Shown here piece by piece: positions 8,568-16,976 of a stretch of DNA of 64,000 bases. Numbering within the stretch: the first letter of the stretch is position 1; each line of letters starts with the position of its first letter. The notes beneath the pieces were generated by a model that saw only the letters and a list, made by a program, of their open reading frames with translations, had not been told where the DNA came from and made no database searches. Source of the DNA: Rhodococcus sp. 14-2483-1-2 (GTDB taxonomy: Bacteria; Actinomycetota; Actinomycetes; Mycobacteriales; Mycobacteriaceae); the NCBI RefSeq assembly GCF_002259405.1, contig NZ_NPFW01000007.1, positions 1 through 64,000 on the forward strand, written 5' to 3'. Position numbers and translations under genes: made by a program.

Positions 8568-9281
8568 ATGGTCGTGGACACCGAACCTCGCGTACTCAAG
8601 CACCAGATCGTCCGCAGAAGTCTCGACGCCATGCTCGACGGCATGTCGGCGGGCGATGCGTTTCCTTCCGAGCGCGATCTCGCCGATCGATACGACGTGT
8701 CCCGCGAGACATTGCGTCAAGCCATCCGAGAACTGTTGGTAGCCGGTCGAATCGAACGACGGGGCCGTGCGACGGTTGTGGCCGAACCCAAAGTGGTGCT
8801 GCCGCTGGCCGTCGGCTCGTACACCGAGGCCGCACGCGAGAAGGGTATGAGCGCTACCCGAATCCTGGTCGGTTGGGACGTGTTCCGAGCCGACGACGTT
8901 CTGGCGGAACTACTCGGCATCGAGACCGGTTCGGAGGTGGTCCAACTCGAACGCGTCTTCACCACCGGTGACGTCCGAGTCGGACTGGAGACGACTCGCA
9001 TTCCCGCGTATCGGATTCCCGGGTTGCAGGACAGTTTCGATCACCGTTCCTCGCTGTACGCCGAATTGGCCGCACGGGGAATCGCTTTCGGACGCGTAGT
9101 CGACACCATCGAAACCGTCCTCCCCGATGCCCGAGAAGCCGCACTGCTCACCGTCGACACCCGGACACCGATGTTTCTGCTCGGCCGCGTCTCCTACGAC
9201 ACGGCCGGGGTTCCCATCGAACACCGACGATCGCTCTATCGCGGAGACCGGATGACCTTCACCGCTGTCATGGACGCCTGA
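8568..9281 (+). CDS. phnF: GntR/HutC family repressor of the phn locus
   Basis: A 237-residue regulator with an N-terminal winged helix (about residues 10-75; FPSERDLADRYDVSRETLRQ is the GntR recognition region) and a C-terminal UTRA ligand-binding domain (about 90-235, ending RRSLYRGDRMTF). It is divergent from the phn operon and followed 27 bp later by the flavin oxidase. A -10-like TGCTATGGT lies just before the ATG, suggesting a very short or absent leader. In mycobacteria PhnF represses phnDCE when phosphate is plentiful; the conserved operators support the same role here. Confidence 0.88.
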   Translation: MVVDTEPRVLKHQIVRRSLDAMLDGMSAGDAFPSERDLADRYDVSRETLRQAIRELLVAGRIERRGRATVVAEPKVVLPLAVGSYTEAAREKGMSATRILVGWDVFRADDVLAELLGIETGSEVVQLERVFTTGDVRVGLETTRIPAYRIPGLQDSFDHRSSLYAELAARGIAFGRVVDTIETVLPDAREAALLTVDTRTPMFLLGRVSYDTAGVPIEHRRSLYRGDRMTFTAVMDA

Positions 9282-9308
9282 CATGACCTCTCGAGAAAGA
9301 CGCCTGAC

Positions 9309-10469
9309 ATGACATCGACGTACGACGTCGTGGTCGTCGGGGCCGGCATCGTCGGTCTCGCACACGCTTATCACGCCCATCGGCGTGGGCTCACCGTGGC
9401 GGTGGTCGATCATGCCGATCGTGTCGCAGGTGCCTCGGTGCAGAATTTCGGACACGCCTGCATCACTGCGCAATCCGGCACTGCACTCGAATACGCTCGA
9501 GTCGGCCGCAGTCATTGGCTCGACCTTGCAGGCAAGGCCGGCTTCTGGGCTGCGGAAGCGGGGACGCATTGTGTTGCCCGGCACGAGGACGAATACACGG
9601 TGCTCGAGCAGTTCGCCGAACTGCGAGGTAAGGAGCAGGTACAACTGCTCGACCGCGCCGAGATATCGAGCCGACTGCCCATCGCGCACGCCGACGTCGT
9701 AGGCGGCATGTACATGCCGACCGATGTTCAGGTCGACCCGCGTGCCGCCGCACCTGCCATCGCGCGCTGGCTCGCCGACTCCGGGGTGGACTTCCACTGG
9801 CGCACCGCTGCAACGTCGTTCACCCCGGGTGTCGTCCACACCTCGCGCGGCGAGCTGCATGCCGGCACCACGTTCGTCACCGTCAACCACGACATCGATC
9901 GCCTGTTTCCCGAGAGCGCCGAACGCGGCGGACTGGTGCGATGCAGGCTGCACATGCTGCGTGCCACGCTGCCGCTGCGTGCGCCGCTGCCCACCCCACT
10001 GTTCACCGGCTGGTCCCTGCTCCGGTACTCGGGTTTCGAGAACCTGCCGGCCGTCGCAGACGTCGCCGCCCGCCTGCAGGCCGAGTATCCCGAGTACGTC
10101 GAACTCGACCTGCACCAGATGTACACCCCGCAACCGGACGGCTCGATCCTGCTGGGCGACACACATGTTCGCGAGATCACCGCGTCGCCGTTCCAGAGCG
10201 AGCGCGGATTCGAGGTGTTGGTCACCGAAGCGAAGGCCCTGTTCGGGGTCGACCGCGTGGACGTCACGGAGCGGTGGCAGGGAACGTACTGCTCGGCACC
10301 GGGCTCGGAGTTCCTGCTGGAAGAACCGGTCGATCGCGTGTACGTCGCCACCGTCACCACCGGAATAGGCATGACGACAGCCATGGGCCTTGCGCTGTCC
10401 AACGTGGACAGCGCTCTGACCCCGGTCGCGCGGCGAGAGACCCGCCCTCGGCTCACCGCGCACAACTGA
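9309..10469 (+). CDS. FAD-dependent amino-phosphonate oxidase-like protein (HpnW type)
   Basis: A 386-residue D-amino-acid-oxidase-like flavoprotein. The ADP-binding fold is DVVVVGAGIVGLAHAYHA at residues 5-22, followed by an acidic loop at HADRVAGASVQNFG, and the protein ends with a second FAD contact in TTGIGMTTAMGLA. It matches the flavin oxidoreductases that recur in phosphonate loci. Oxidative deamination of 2-aminoethylphosphonate or an N-methyl form to phosphonoacetaldehyde is a reasonable inference, which would replace the missing PhnW transaminase. It is co-transcribed with phnF. Confidence 0.78.
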   Translation: MTSTYDVVVVGAGIVGLAHAYHAHRRGLTVAVVDHADRVAGASVQNFGHACITAQSGTALEYARVGRSHWLDLAGKAGFWAAEAGTHCVARHEDEYTVLEQFAELRGKEQVQLLDRAEISSRLPIAHADVVGGMYMPTDVQVDPRAAAPAIARWLADSGVDFHWRTAATSFTPGVVHTSRGELHAGTTFVTVNHDIDRLFPESAERGGLVRCRLHMLRATLPLRAPLPTPLFTGWSLLRYSGFENLPAVADVAARLQAEYPEYVELDLHQMYTPQPDGSILLGDTHVREITASPFQSERGFEVLVTEAKALFGVDRVDVTERWQGTYCSAPGSEFLLEEPVDRVYVATVTTGIGMTTAMGLALSNVDSALTPVARRETRPRLTAHN

Positions 10470-10471
10470 GC

Positions 10472-10491
10472 ACATCTTCGTGTCAAGATGT
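10472..10491. promoter_or_regulatory. Inverted repeat operator before tetR
   Basis: ACATCTT (10472-10478) and AAGATGT (10485-10491) form a perfect 7-bp inverted repeat with a 6-base spacer, ending four bases before the ATG of the TetR gene and starting just after the stop of the flavin oxidase. Such a position is typical of TetR autoregulation. Confidence 0.6.
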
Positions 10492-10495
10492 AGCC

Positions 10496-11098
10496 ATGCC
10501 GCCCGTCGTTCGTCCCTACCGAGGCGTCGCCGCCGACGAACGTCGACGTGAGCGACGCGAGAAGCTGCTCGACGCGTGCCTCGACGCCGTAGCGGAGTCC
10601 GGTGTCTCCACCGTCACGGTCGACGACATCTGTGCCCGCGCCGGCCTTTCCAAGCGCTACTTCTACGAGAGCTTCGGTGACCGCGACGCCATCCTCGTCT
10701 CTGCACTCGACGACGTGATCGATACCGTGGGAACCGCACTGAACGAGCTCGAGCAGGAACATGGATCGACGGAAGAACGCGTCGCACACACCGCCGCGGC
10801 CTTGGTGCGCGCTCTCACCGCCGATCCACGGTCCTCCCTGCTGTACACCGAGGCGTCGGCCAATCCCGCACTCGAGGACCGGCGCCGACAGATGGTCGAC
10901 AGGTTCACCCCACTGCTGATGAAAGCAGTGCTCGACGCCGATCCTGCGGACCCCCGCGCCGAGGCAGCCACCGTGCTGATGATCGCCGGGACGACCGAAC
11001 TTCTCGACCGATGGCTGCGCGGCACTCTGACATTCACCGAAGCCGAGTTCGTCGACACGTTGACCGCGCTCGGCGTCGCCCTGGCAACCTCGTTCTGA
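10496..11098 (+). CDS. TetR family transcriptional regulator
   Basis: A 200-residue regulator. The N-terminal helix-turn-helix is at about residues 20-65 (VTVDDICARAGLSKRYFYESF); the rest is a helical ligand domain ending in FTEAEFVDTLTALG. The ATG at 10496 follows the palindromic operator; a much longer reading through the oxidase gene in another frame was discarded. It follows the phosphonate oxidase but has its own operator, and it is convergent with the DyP peroxidase gene, so its target is uncertain. Confidence 0.85.
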   Translation: MPPVVRPYRGVAADERRRERREKLLDACLDAVAESGVSTVTVDDICARAGLSKRYFYESFGDRDAILVSALDDVIDTVGTALNELEQEHGSTEERVAHTAAALVRALTADPRSSLLYTEASANPALEDRRRQMVDRFTPLLMKAVLDADPADPRAEAATVLMIAGTTELLDRWLRGTLTFTEAEFVDTLTALGVALATSF

Positions 11099-11126
11099 GT
11101 CGCGGGATCCGCACCTGTCGGCGCAG

Positions 11127-12350
11127 TCACCCGAGCAGGCTCTGACCCAGATAGCCGTCGTCGACCACTCCCGGCAGTATCGCGAACACCGCGGACCCGA
11201 TCGGCGTCGTCCATTCGTTCAGTGCATCGAACTCGTCGAGGCGCTGCTGAATCGGTAGGAACTGGGTCAGCACATCGCGCTGATAGCTCGCGAACAGCAG
11301 CCCGGAGTTCGATACCGAACCGGGAGCAGGTGGATCGTCGTAGTTGTACGCCCGCCGGAAGATTCGCTCGCCGTCGTGAAGGTGCCGTGCCCTCGCGATG
11401 TGCGAGGACGGCGGGATGACCGGAATGCCGAATCGATCCGTCACGTCGAAATCGGCCTCGTCGAACTCTGCGGTTCCGGTCAACGGGGCACCGGTGTCGA
11501 GAGTTCTCCCCACCGACAACTCCCGGCCCGGTCGGTCCAGTTCGTCCCAGGTGTCCATCTCGATTCGTATGCGACGCAACACCATCGACGTTCCGTGCTG
11601 CATCCAGGGCTGGTCGCTGCCGTCGTCCCAGACCAGGCCGTCGAAGTCGGTACTTCCGGCCTTCGGATTGACGGTACCGTCGACCTGCCCCATCAGATTG
11701 CGCATCGTGGTGCCCGATTCCTCGGTACCCCGCGAGCGCCGGAACCCGCGCTGCGTCCAGGCGATCGTCACCAACGAGCGAACGTTCTTGGTGAGTACCC
11801 GAAGGGCGTGTGCAACGGTGACAGGATCGTCCGAGCACACCTGCAGCAGCAGATCTCCACCGGTGAATTCCGGTTCCAGACGGTCGATTCCGAAGGCAGG
11901 AAGCGGTGCCAGCCACGACGGCCGCCGATCCGGCAGACCGATCGCATCGAACACGCCGGGGCCGAGTCCGACGGTCACCGTCAGGCGTGCGGGCCGAAGC
12001 GCCAGTTCGGCTTCGGTATCGGCCAGCGCGGGTGCACCGGCAGTGAGCCGTCCGATGTCCTCGGTCCAGACCTTCAGAATCCCGATCAGCTCGTCGCGCC
12101 CGACTCGATCGTGCAAGGTCAGCCCGACGAACGTCGAGTGTGCCTGTGGCGGAACCGTATCGATGCCCGCTTGACGCAGGCCACGCCACGGCACCGTGTC
12201 ACCTCCGGTGGCCGTCTCCTCGGCCCGGTTGCCGATGATTCCGTAACCGGTCGCGGCTCCCACCCCCGCGACTCCGAGCGCGGCGACGCCTCCACCGAGG
12301 AGACGTCGCCGGCTCAGCGAGCGTGGTGACCGGTTGTCGTTGTCAGCCAC
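11127..12350 (-). CDS. Tat-exported DyP-type heme peroxidase
   Basis: A 407-residue DyP peroxidase. The twin-arginine signal SRRRLLGGGVAALGVAGVG covers about residues 13-35. The catalytic distal loop GQVDGT with its Asp lies near 217, and the proximal-heme region includes HIARARHLHDGERIFRRAYNY. The length and Tat signal resemble DtpA of Streptomyces and EfeB. The GTG start at 12350 overlaps the copper chaperone stop by 8 bp. In Streptomyces a DtpA-type peroxidase is co-transcribed with a PCu(A)C chaperone in copper handling, which this operon parallels. Confidence 0.88.
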   Translation of the reverse strand: MADNDNRSPRSLSRRRLLGGGVAALGVAGVGAATGYGIIGNRAEETATGGDTVPWRGLRQAGIDTVPPQAHSTFVGLTLHDRVGRDELIGILKVWTEDIGRLTAGAPALADTEAELALRPARLTVTVGLGPGVFDAIGLPDRRPSWLAPLPAFGIDRLEPEFTGGDLLLQVCSDDPVTVAHALRVLTKNVRSLVTIAWTQRGFRRSRGTEESGTTMRNLMGQVDGTVNPKAGSTDFDGLVWDDGSDQPWMQHGTSMVLRRIRIEMDTWDELDRPGRELSVGRTLDTGAPLTGTAEFDEADFDVTDRFGIPVIPPSSHIARARHLHDGERIFRRAYNYDDPPAPGSVSNSGLLFASYQRDVLTQFLPIQQRLDEFDALNEWTTPIGSAVFAILPGVVDDGYLGQSLLG

Positions 12351-12909
12351 CGGGTGTCGGGGCAGGGGTTGCCGACCCGTCCATGTCCATGTCCATGTCC
12401 ATGTCCATGCTGCCCGGCTCGTAGTTCTCCTGGGCACCGGAGAAGTCACGAACCTGCGCGGTGAACGTCGTACTCGACGCATCCTCGAACTCGAGAGTGA
12501 ACTCCGCGTCGGCTCCTGGAGTGAGCGGAGAGGTCACATCCATGAGCATCAGATGGTCGCCGCCCGCGGCGAGCACATGCGTTCCGCCCGCCGGAATGAC
12601 GAAGCCGCCCTCCTTCGGACGCATCACCATCGCTCCGTCGGCCCCGGTTGCCATCTCGTGCAGTTCCATTGTGCTCGACGCCGGCGACGACGCACCGACC
12701 ACGTGCACATCGGAGTCGCCGGTGTTCTGCAATTCGGCGAACGCCGCGGTCATACCGGAGTCGGCGGCTTTGACCCATTGCTCGCGGACGACAACGGAAT
12801 CGGACTCCTTCGCCGCGGCGACCGGCTCGTTGCTGGAACATCCGGTGAGGATCAGACCGGTGACCGACAGTGCGGCCAACATGGTCGAGGTACGTCGGGA
12901 GAGTGTCAT
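12343..12909 (-). CDS. Copper chaperone PCu(A)C lipoprotein with Met-Asp tail
   Basis: A 188-residue PCu(A)C domain protein that binds Cu(I) outside the membrane and delivers it to cuproenzymes such as cytochrome oxidase. The lipobox LILTGC gives Cys24. The Met/His ligands lie in MELHEM, MVMRP and HLMLMD. The C-terminal tail carries five Met-Asp dipeptides, encoded by a perfect hexanucleotide repeat, which probably adds copper-binding capacity. The ATG overlaps the upstream PepSY gene (ATGA). Confidence 0.88.
   Translation of the reverse strand: MTLSRRTSTMLAALSVTGLILTGCSSNEPVAAAKESDSVVVREQWVKAADSGMTAAFAELQNTGDSDVHVVGASSPASSTMELHEMATGADGAMVMRPKEGGFVIPAGGTHVLAAGGDHLMLMDVTSPLTPGADAEFTLEFEDASSTTFTAQVRDFSGAQENYEPGSMDMDMDMDMDGSATPAPTPGG
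12379..12408. repeat. (GTCCAT)5 tandem repeat coding Met-Asp units
   Basis: Five perfect copies of GTCCAT on the plus strand, read as ATGGAC (Met-Asp) in the leftward chaperone gene. Gain or loss of units keeps the frame, so the length of the metal-binding tail can vary without inactivating the gene. Confidence 0.9.
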
Positions 12910-14381
12910 GCGAGTTCGCTTTCGTGTCGAGAGGCAGCAGCATTGGCGGTTCTGGTCCGTGCTCGACGGATCGAGCCGAGGACCACGTCGACGGCGAGGA
13001 ACGCCACCAGGCTCAGCCCGAGGAGTGGGACGAACCAGCCGACAGCAACCGCGACAACCGTCAGTGCGACGACGGACATCGGTGAGATTCGGCGAATGCC
13101 GCCGCGCAGCGGGGGACGCCCCGCAGTGAGGCCGGTTGCCTTGGTGGGACGGCGTTTCCACCACATCATGTAACCGCGGACGATGACCGATGCCAGAGCG
13201 ACCGCAAGTGCAAGCAGCGCAAGCTGATTGGCTACACCGAACAGAGTCCCCATGTGCAGTTGGATACCCCAGGCCGAGAGCTTGGCAGCAAGGGGCCAGT
13301 CGGAGAAGTACAGGGTGTCGATCACCGTGCCGGTACTGCCGTCGATCGAGATGGAGTTGTTCGACATCACCCAGGGCTGACGGGTCTCGGCGACGACGAA
13401 CGCTGCGTCGTCCGACGCCGGGATCGACGCCTCCACCGCCCCGTCGATACCGTTGGCCTTCGCGATGCCGAGGACCGAATCGATGCGACCGACGTTGTCG
13501 TCGGTCATCGACGCGTCGGCCGACATGTCCATCGAATGACCGCCGTGACCGGAGTGGTCACCCGTCGTCGTCGCCTCGGAGGAACCGATGGTCTTGGTGA
13601 TGGCGGGGGTGGTCCAGCTCAGCGCCGTGCGGAGGTCGGTGACGTTCTCGCCCGCGTAGGTGGACCACGTGAGTCCGGTGGCGGACAGGAAGATCAGACC
13701 CACAGCGATCCAGATTCCCGCCACTCCGTGCCAGTTCAACGACCGATTGCGCCCATTCGACTTGCGATCGAAAGTGAGCAGTCGTGCCTTGTCGCGGTTG
13801 CGTCGATAGCGCTCGAACCACAGGTAGAGGCCGCCGAGCGCGATCACCCACAGCCACGAGGCGGCGAGTTCGCTGTAGAGGCGACCGGGTTCACCCAGGT
13901 GCAGATGGCGATGCAGCTCGGAGATCCAGGTACGCGCAGGCAATGAGCCGGACGAGCCGTACACCGTCAGCTCGCCCATGGAGGTCGCGGTCGCGGGATC
14001 GACGAAGACGGCCAGCCGCTTCGATTCACCGAGGGTGGGGTCGGTGAACATCACTCGGGTGGTGTCGCCTGCTTCGGCTGCGGGGCGAACGGCGGCGACG
14101 GTGAGATCGGGTCGTTCGGCCTGCGCTGCGCGTATCTGATCCGCTACCGGCACGGCCGGGCCGGTGGCGTCGACGTGCAGGTAGTCCCGATACATGAGTT
14201 GTTCGATGGTCGGTGCGACGGCGTACAGCCCGCCGCTGATGGTGGCGATGAGAATGAACGGTGCAACGAGAATGCCCGCATAGAAGTGCAGCCGCAGGAT
14301 CAGCGGACGCCAGCTGCGAGGGCTTGTCGGACGGGTGGGCGGGGAAGGATCGGCGACGCGTTCCATTTCGGGTGTGGACAC
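12906..14381 (-). CDS. PepSY-associated transmembrane protein, His/Met-rich
   Basis: A 491-residue membrane protein of the PepSY-TM family (iron-uptake/sulfite-reductase-like membrane domain). The first helix is near residues 28-55 (LRLHFYAGILVAPFILIAT), with HRHLHLG near 156, WLWVIALGGLYLWFE near 175, a helix around 225-250 and another near 400. The extracytoplasmic loop contains DHSGHGGHSMDMSADASM (around 288), a likely copper site. GTG at 14381 is used; an ATG 15 bp inside is the alternative. First gene of the copper/peroxidase operon. Confidence 0.8.
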   Translation of the reverse strand: MSTPEMERVADPSPPTRPTSPRSWRPLILRLHFYAGILVAPFILIATISGGLYAVAPTIEQLMYRDYLHVDATGPAVPVADQIRAAQAERPDLTVAAVRPAAEAGDTTRVMFTDPTLGESKRLAVFVDPATATSMGELTVYGSSGSLPARTWISELHRHLHLGEPGRLYSELAASWLWVIALGGLYLWFERYRRNRDKARLLTFDRKSNGRNRSLNWHGVAGIWIAVGLIFLSATGLTWSTYAGENVTDLRTALSWTTPAITKTIGSSEATTTGDHSGHGGHSMDMSADASMTDDNVGRIDSVLGIAKANGIDGAVEASIPASDDAAFVVAETRQPWVMSNNSISIDGSTGTVIDTLYFSDWPLAAKLSAWGIQLHMGTLFGVANQLALLALAVALASVIVRGYMMWWKRRPTKATGLTAGRPPLRGGIRRISPMSVVALTVVAVAVGWFVPLLGLSLVAFLAVDVVLGSIRRARTRTANAAASRHESELA

Positions 14382-14562
14382 GAGGTCTCGTTTCGTGAAG
14401 AGATGAGTGGGCGCGCGGATGTGCGCGAGGTGGCATCGCCTACGGGACCGGGCCGCGCGGAGGCAGCGTGAATCACCGAGAGTGCGATGTGCGGTGTCGA
14501 ATGCGGCAGCAACCCACTACCCGACGCCTGACGAGCAGGGCGGGCGAGACAGTGGGGTGTGC

Positions 14563-15093
14563 TCAGGCAGTCCGAGCCGGTGGTCCGCGGTTTCCGCAGC
14601 CCGAAAGGTCGAGAAGTCGTGGTGATCCCGGGATCCGGTACACCGGGAGTGGTGGGGCGATACGATTGTCGTCGACGACGAGCGCTGCCAGCATCGGCAG
14701 TGTTTCGCGGAGCGAGGTGACCGCGCGCCGGATTCCGTGCTCGGCTCCGCGGATGGCAAGTGCGCCGAACAGAACGGCAACGGCGTGCGCGGCGAGCATC
14801 TGCTGGGTGAGCATCGAACCGTGATGGTGACCGTCGACGGCGGTGAGCAGCAGGTGACCGATCGCCTGCGCCGTGGCCAGAACGACCAGCAGCTGCGCCC
14901 GGGGTGCTCCCGCTGTCGGTGCCACCGATGTCGCGTATCCGGCCGCCGCGCACACGAGCACCAGCAGCACTATCGCCGCGTCCGAGGGGAACATCCCACC
15001 GCCGAAGGTGTGTGCCGTGGCTGTGACCAGTGCGGACAGCGCGCCCACGGAGGCACCGCGCAGAGGCGCGAACCCATCCGTGGTGGCAGACAT
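14563..15093 (-). CDS. Small integral membrane protein, function unknown
   Basis: A 176-residue protein with four or five hydrophobic segments (GALSALVTATAHTFGGG, IVLLVLVCAAAGYATSV, LLVVLATAQAIGHLLLTAV, MLAAHAVAVLFGALAI). A HHHGSM cluster follows the third helix and HTFGGGMFPSD the first, so metal contact is possible. The tail is Arg/Pro-rich. It lies 181 bp upstream of the PepSY copper operon on the same strand and 58 bp after a TetR gene. I recognise no named family with certainty, but the same pattern accompanies copper genes in related actinomycetes. Start at ATG 15093. Confidence 0.6.
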   Translation of the reverse strand: MSATTDGFAPLRGASVGALSALVTATAHTFGGGMFPSDAAIVLLVLVCAAAGYATSVAPTAGAPRAQLLVVLATAQAIGHLLLTAVDGHHHGSMLTQQMLAAHAVAVLFGALAIRGAEHGIRRAVTSLRETLPMLAALVVDDNRIAPPLPVYRIPGSPRLLDLSGCGNRGPPARTA

Positions 15094-15103
15094 GAACGGG
15101 ATA

Positions 15104-15129
15104 CTACTACCAACTACTCGTCGTAGTAG
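15104..15129. promoter_or_regulatory. Inverted repeat before the membrane protein gene
   Basis: CTACTAC (15104-15110) and GTAGTAG (15123-15129) are perfect complements with a 12-base spacer, 11 bp upstream of the membrane protein ATG and downstream of the TetR gene. The spacer repeats the CTACT half-site, so it may be an operator with several half-sites. Confidence 0.5.
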
Positions 15130-15151
15130 CACGCAGCGGGCCGGCGAGCAG

Positions 15152-15727
15152 TCAGGACTTACCCACGACGGCCACGATCAACTCCGTCAGCTCCTCGGTT
15201 GCCTCGTCACGGGTGAGTGACCCCGAGACAGCGGCATGTGACAACGCATCCGCAGCACCGAAGATCGCCGTGAGCGCGGGCGTCGAGATACCACCGATGC
15301 TGAACGGCTCGAGTATCGCTCGGCAACGTTCGGAGTACGCCCGCTCGGCAGCGCGCTTGACCTGTTCGAGTTCCGGTGAACCTTCCAGCGCAGCAAGCAC
15401 ACCCGTCAGCTCCCGCCCCTGAGCCAAAGCGCAACCCACGTAGGAGTTCGCAATCGCCCGTGCGCGGCCGTCCAGCGACACCGATGCGGCGTCGAGGGAT
15501 TCCTCGAGCATGGCCGTTTGCCGGTCGTCGAATTCCGTGAACAACGCTGCGAGCAATTCCGCACGTGAGCCGAAGTGGCTGTACACCACGGGCTTTGCAA
15601 CACCGGCGTGTTCGGCCAGCCGGCCCAATGTCAGCGCGTCGGCGCCCTCGGCCCGCACGAGAGCCCACGAGACCTCGACCAGTTGGTCGTATCTGTCCGA
15701 TCTGGACAGTCTCGTCCGAGCCATCAC
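15152..15727 (-). CDS. TetR family transcriptional regulator
   Basis: A 191-residue TetR regulator with its helix-turn-helix at residues 28-60 (LTLGRLAEHAGVAKPVVYSHF) and an all-helical ligand domain. It is divergent from the flavodoxin-fold oxidoreductase gene; the 75 bp between contain GAATAGTAACCTACTC, an imperfect palindrome (about 15748-15763) that could be its operator. Repression of the oxidoreductase, released by a quinone or electrophile, is the usual arrangement for such pairs and is inferred here. Confidence 0.83.
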   Translation of the reverse strand: MMARTRLSRSDRYDQLVEVSWALVRAEGADALTLGRLAEHAGVAKPVVYSHFGSRAELLAALFTEFDDRQTAMLEESLDAASVSLDGRARAIANSYVGCALAQGRELTGVLAALEGSPELEQVKRAAERAYSERCRAILEPFSIGGISTPALTAIFGAADALSHAAVSGSLTRDEATEELTELIVAVVGKS

Positions 15728-15802
15728 GGGCCTCCTTGCGCTATATACGAATAGTAACCTACTCTTGGTACATAGCCGTTCGCCTCATCGAAGGAACCAG
15801 CC

Positions 15803-16471
15803 ATGACCACACTTGTCGTAGTTTCCCATTCCGATCCCGACTCCCTCACCCACCGTGCCGCCGGATCCATTTCGGACGCGATCCGCACCGCGGGCGACAC
15901 GGTCGAGACGGCCGACCTCGCTGCGGAGAACTTCGATCCCCGATTTTCCACAGCTGACCTGAATCTGTTCCGCGGCAACGGAACCGTGCCTGCTGACGTA
16001 GTTGCAGAGCAACAGAGAATCGACCGAGCCGACCACCTGGTTCTGGTCTTCCCGATGTACTGGTGGTCGATGCCCGCCCTGCTGAAAGGGTGGATCGATC
16101 GCGTCTTCGTCAGCGGATGGGCGTACGAGTACAGCCCGGGAGTCGAGTTCGTCAAGAAGCTGGATCGCCTCACCGTCCACCTGGTGGTGATCGCAGGCGA
16201 CGACGCCGAGAGCTTCGAACGCCACGGCGTGTACGACGCATTCCGCACACAGATCGAGCGCGGTATCGTCCAATACTGCGGAGCCACAGTCGGTTCCACC
16301 ACATTCGTGTACGAGTCGGACACCAGAGACCGGGACGACCTCGCTGCCCAGATCACCGATATCGGTATCGCTGTTGCCGGTCGGACACGACATCGGCCAC
16401 CGAGCGTCGACACTCGTCACACGCCGGCACTGGCCGACTCGAATCGAGTTGCTGCGATGCAGAACCGGTAA
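15803..16471 (+). CDS. NAD(P)H oxidoreductase, flavodoxin-like fold (NQO1/KefF type)
   Basis: A 222-residue FMN/FAD quinone-reductase-like protein. It opens LVVVSHSDPDSLTHRAAG, the phosphate-binding loop of the family, and carries LVLVFPMYWWSMPALLKGWIDRVF around residues 75-100, where the W-W-S-M-P turn contacts flavin. The last 25 residues are polar and probably disordered. Likely role is two-electron reduction of quinones. Start ATG at 15803 follows an AAGGAACC ribosome site. It is probably controlled by the divergent TetR. Confidence 0.85.
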   Translation: MTTLVVVSHSDPDSLTHRAAGSISDAIRTAGDTVETADLAAENFDPRFSTADLNLFRGNGTVPADVVAEQQRIDRADHLVLVFPMYWWSMPALLKGWIDRVFVSGWAYEYSPGVEFVKKLDRLTVHLVVIAGDDAESFERHGVYDAFRTQIERGIVQYCGATVGSTTFVYESDTRDRDDLAAQITDIGIAVAGRTRHRPPSVDTRHTPALADSNRVAAMQNR

Positions 16472-16486
16472 GGAGGCATCGTCCGG

Positions 16487-16906
16487 TCAGGCCGGCGTCA
16501 ACCGAAAGATCGGGAACCGTCGCCCCTCGGCTGTCTCGACGTACTTCGCGAAGCCCTCGGACGCGTCCAAGAATTTCTGCCAGTTCGCGTCCCACTCGTC
16601 GTCGGGGATTTCCGACACGGTCACCGAGATGGTGCGGACGGCACCGTCTCCGGGAACCTCGACGTCGATTGCCGGGTGTGCGCGCAGGTTGTGCACCCAG
16701 GCAGGATCCTTGGGTGAGCCGGCGGCCGACCCGACGATCAGCCAGCTTTCGCCCTCCGGGATCGCCATCAAGGGGTTCAACCGAACCTCGCCGCTCTTGG
16801 CACCTATGGAGTGCAGAACGACGAGCGCATCGCCGAACCCCGCCGTGGACACATGTCCGCCGTTGCTGCGGAACTCATCGATGATCATCTGGTTGAAGTC
16901 GGCCAT
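16487..16906 (-). CDS. F420-type deazaflavin-dependent nitroreductase family protein (DDN-like)
   Basis: A 139-residue protein of the split-barrel DDN family. Typical features are LHSIGAKSGEVRLNPLMAIPEGE (split here as LHSIGAKSGEVR then LNPLM), SAAGSPKDPAWVHNLRAHP and EVPGDGAVRTI. The K-S-G-x-x-R and the W-x-x-N-L-x-A-x-P segments are the F420-contact landmarks of this family. Substrate is unknown; relatives reduce quinones or nitro compounds with F420H2. It is convergent with the quinone reductase gene and divergent from a type II ABC importer. Confidence 0.87.
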   Translation of the reverse strand: MADFNQMIIDEFRSNGGHVSTAGFGDALVVLHSIGAKSGEVRLNPLMAIPEGESWLIVGSAAGSPKDPAWVHNLRAHPAIDVEVPGDGAVRTISVTVSEIPDDEWDANWQKFLDASEGFAKYVETAEGRRFPIFRLTPA

Positions 16907-16976
16907 ACAACGAGTATGACGCGCAGCACGTCGCACCGGACGTGATCGCATCCTGCGATTTCCATCGATGAGAACC

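Noticed and set aside
3349-10469. C-P lyase genes in the phosphonate region
   Set aside because: No phnG-M-like proteins are encoded; all frames in the interval are accounted for by transport, hydrolase, dehydrogenase, regulator and oxidase genes.
9941-10495. N-terminal extension of the TetR protein inside the oxidase gene
   Set aside because: The extension is in a shadow frame of the oxidase; the TetR family start and a palindromic operator define 10496.
12379-12408. CRISPR-like or satellite repeat
   Set aside because: Six-base units without spacers, fully inside a coding sequence, encode a Met-Asp tail.
14382-14562. Missing Sco-like or copper gene between the PepSY and membrane protein genes
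   Set aside because: The 181 bp contains no frame with recognisable copper motifs and is best read as a promoter region.
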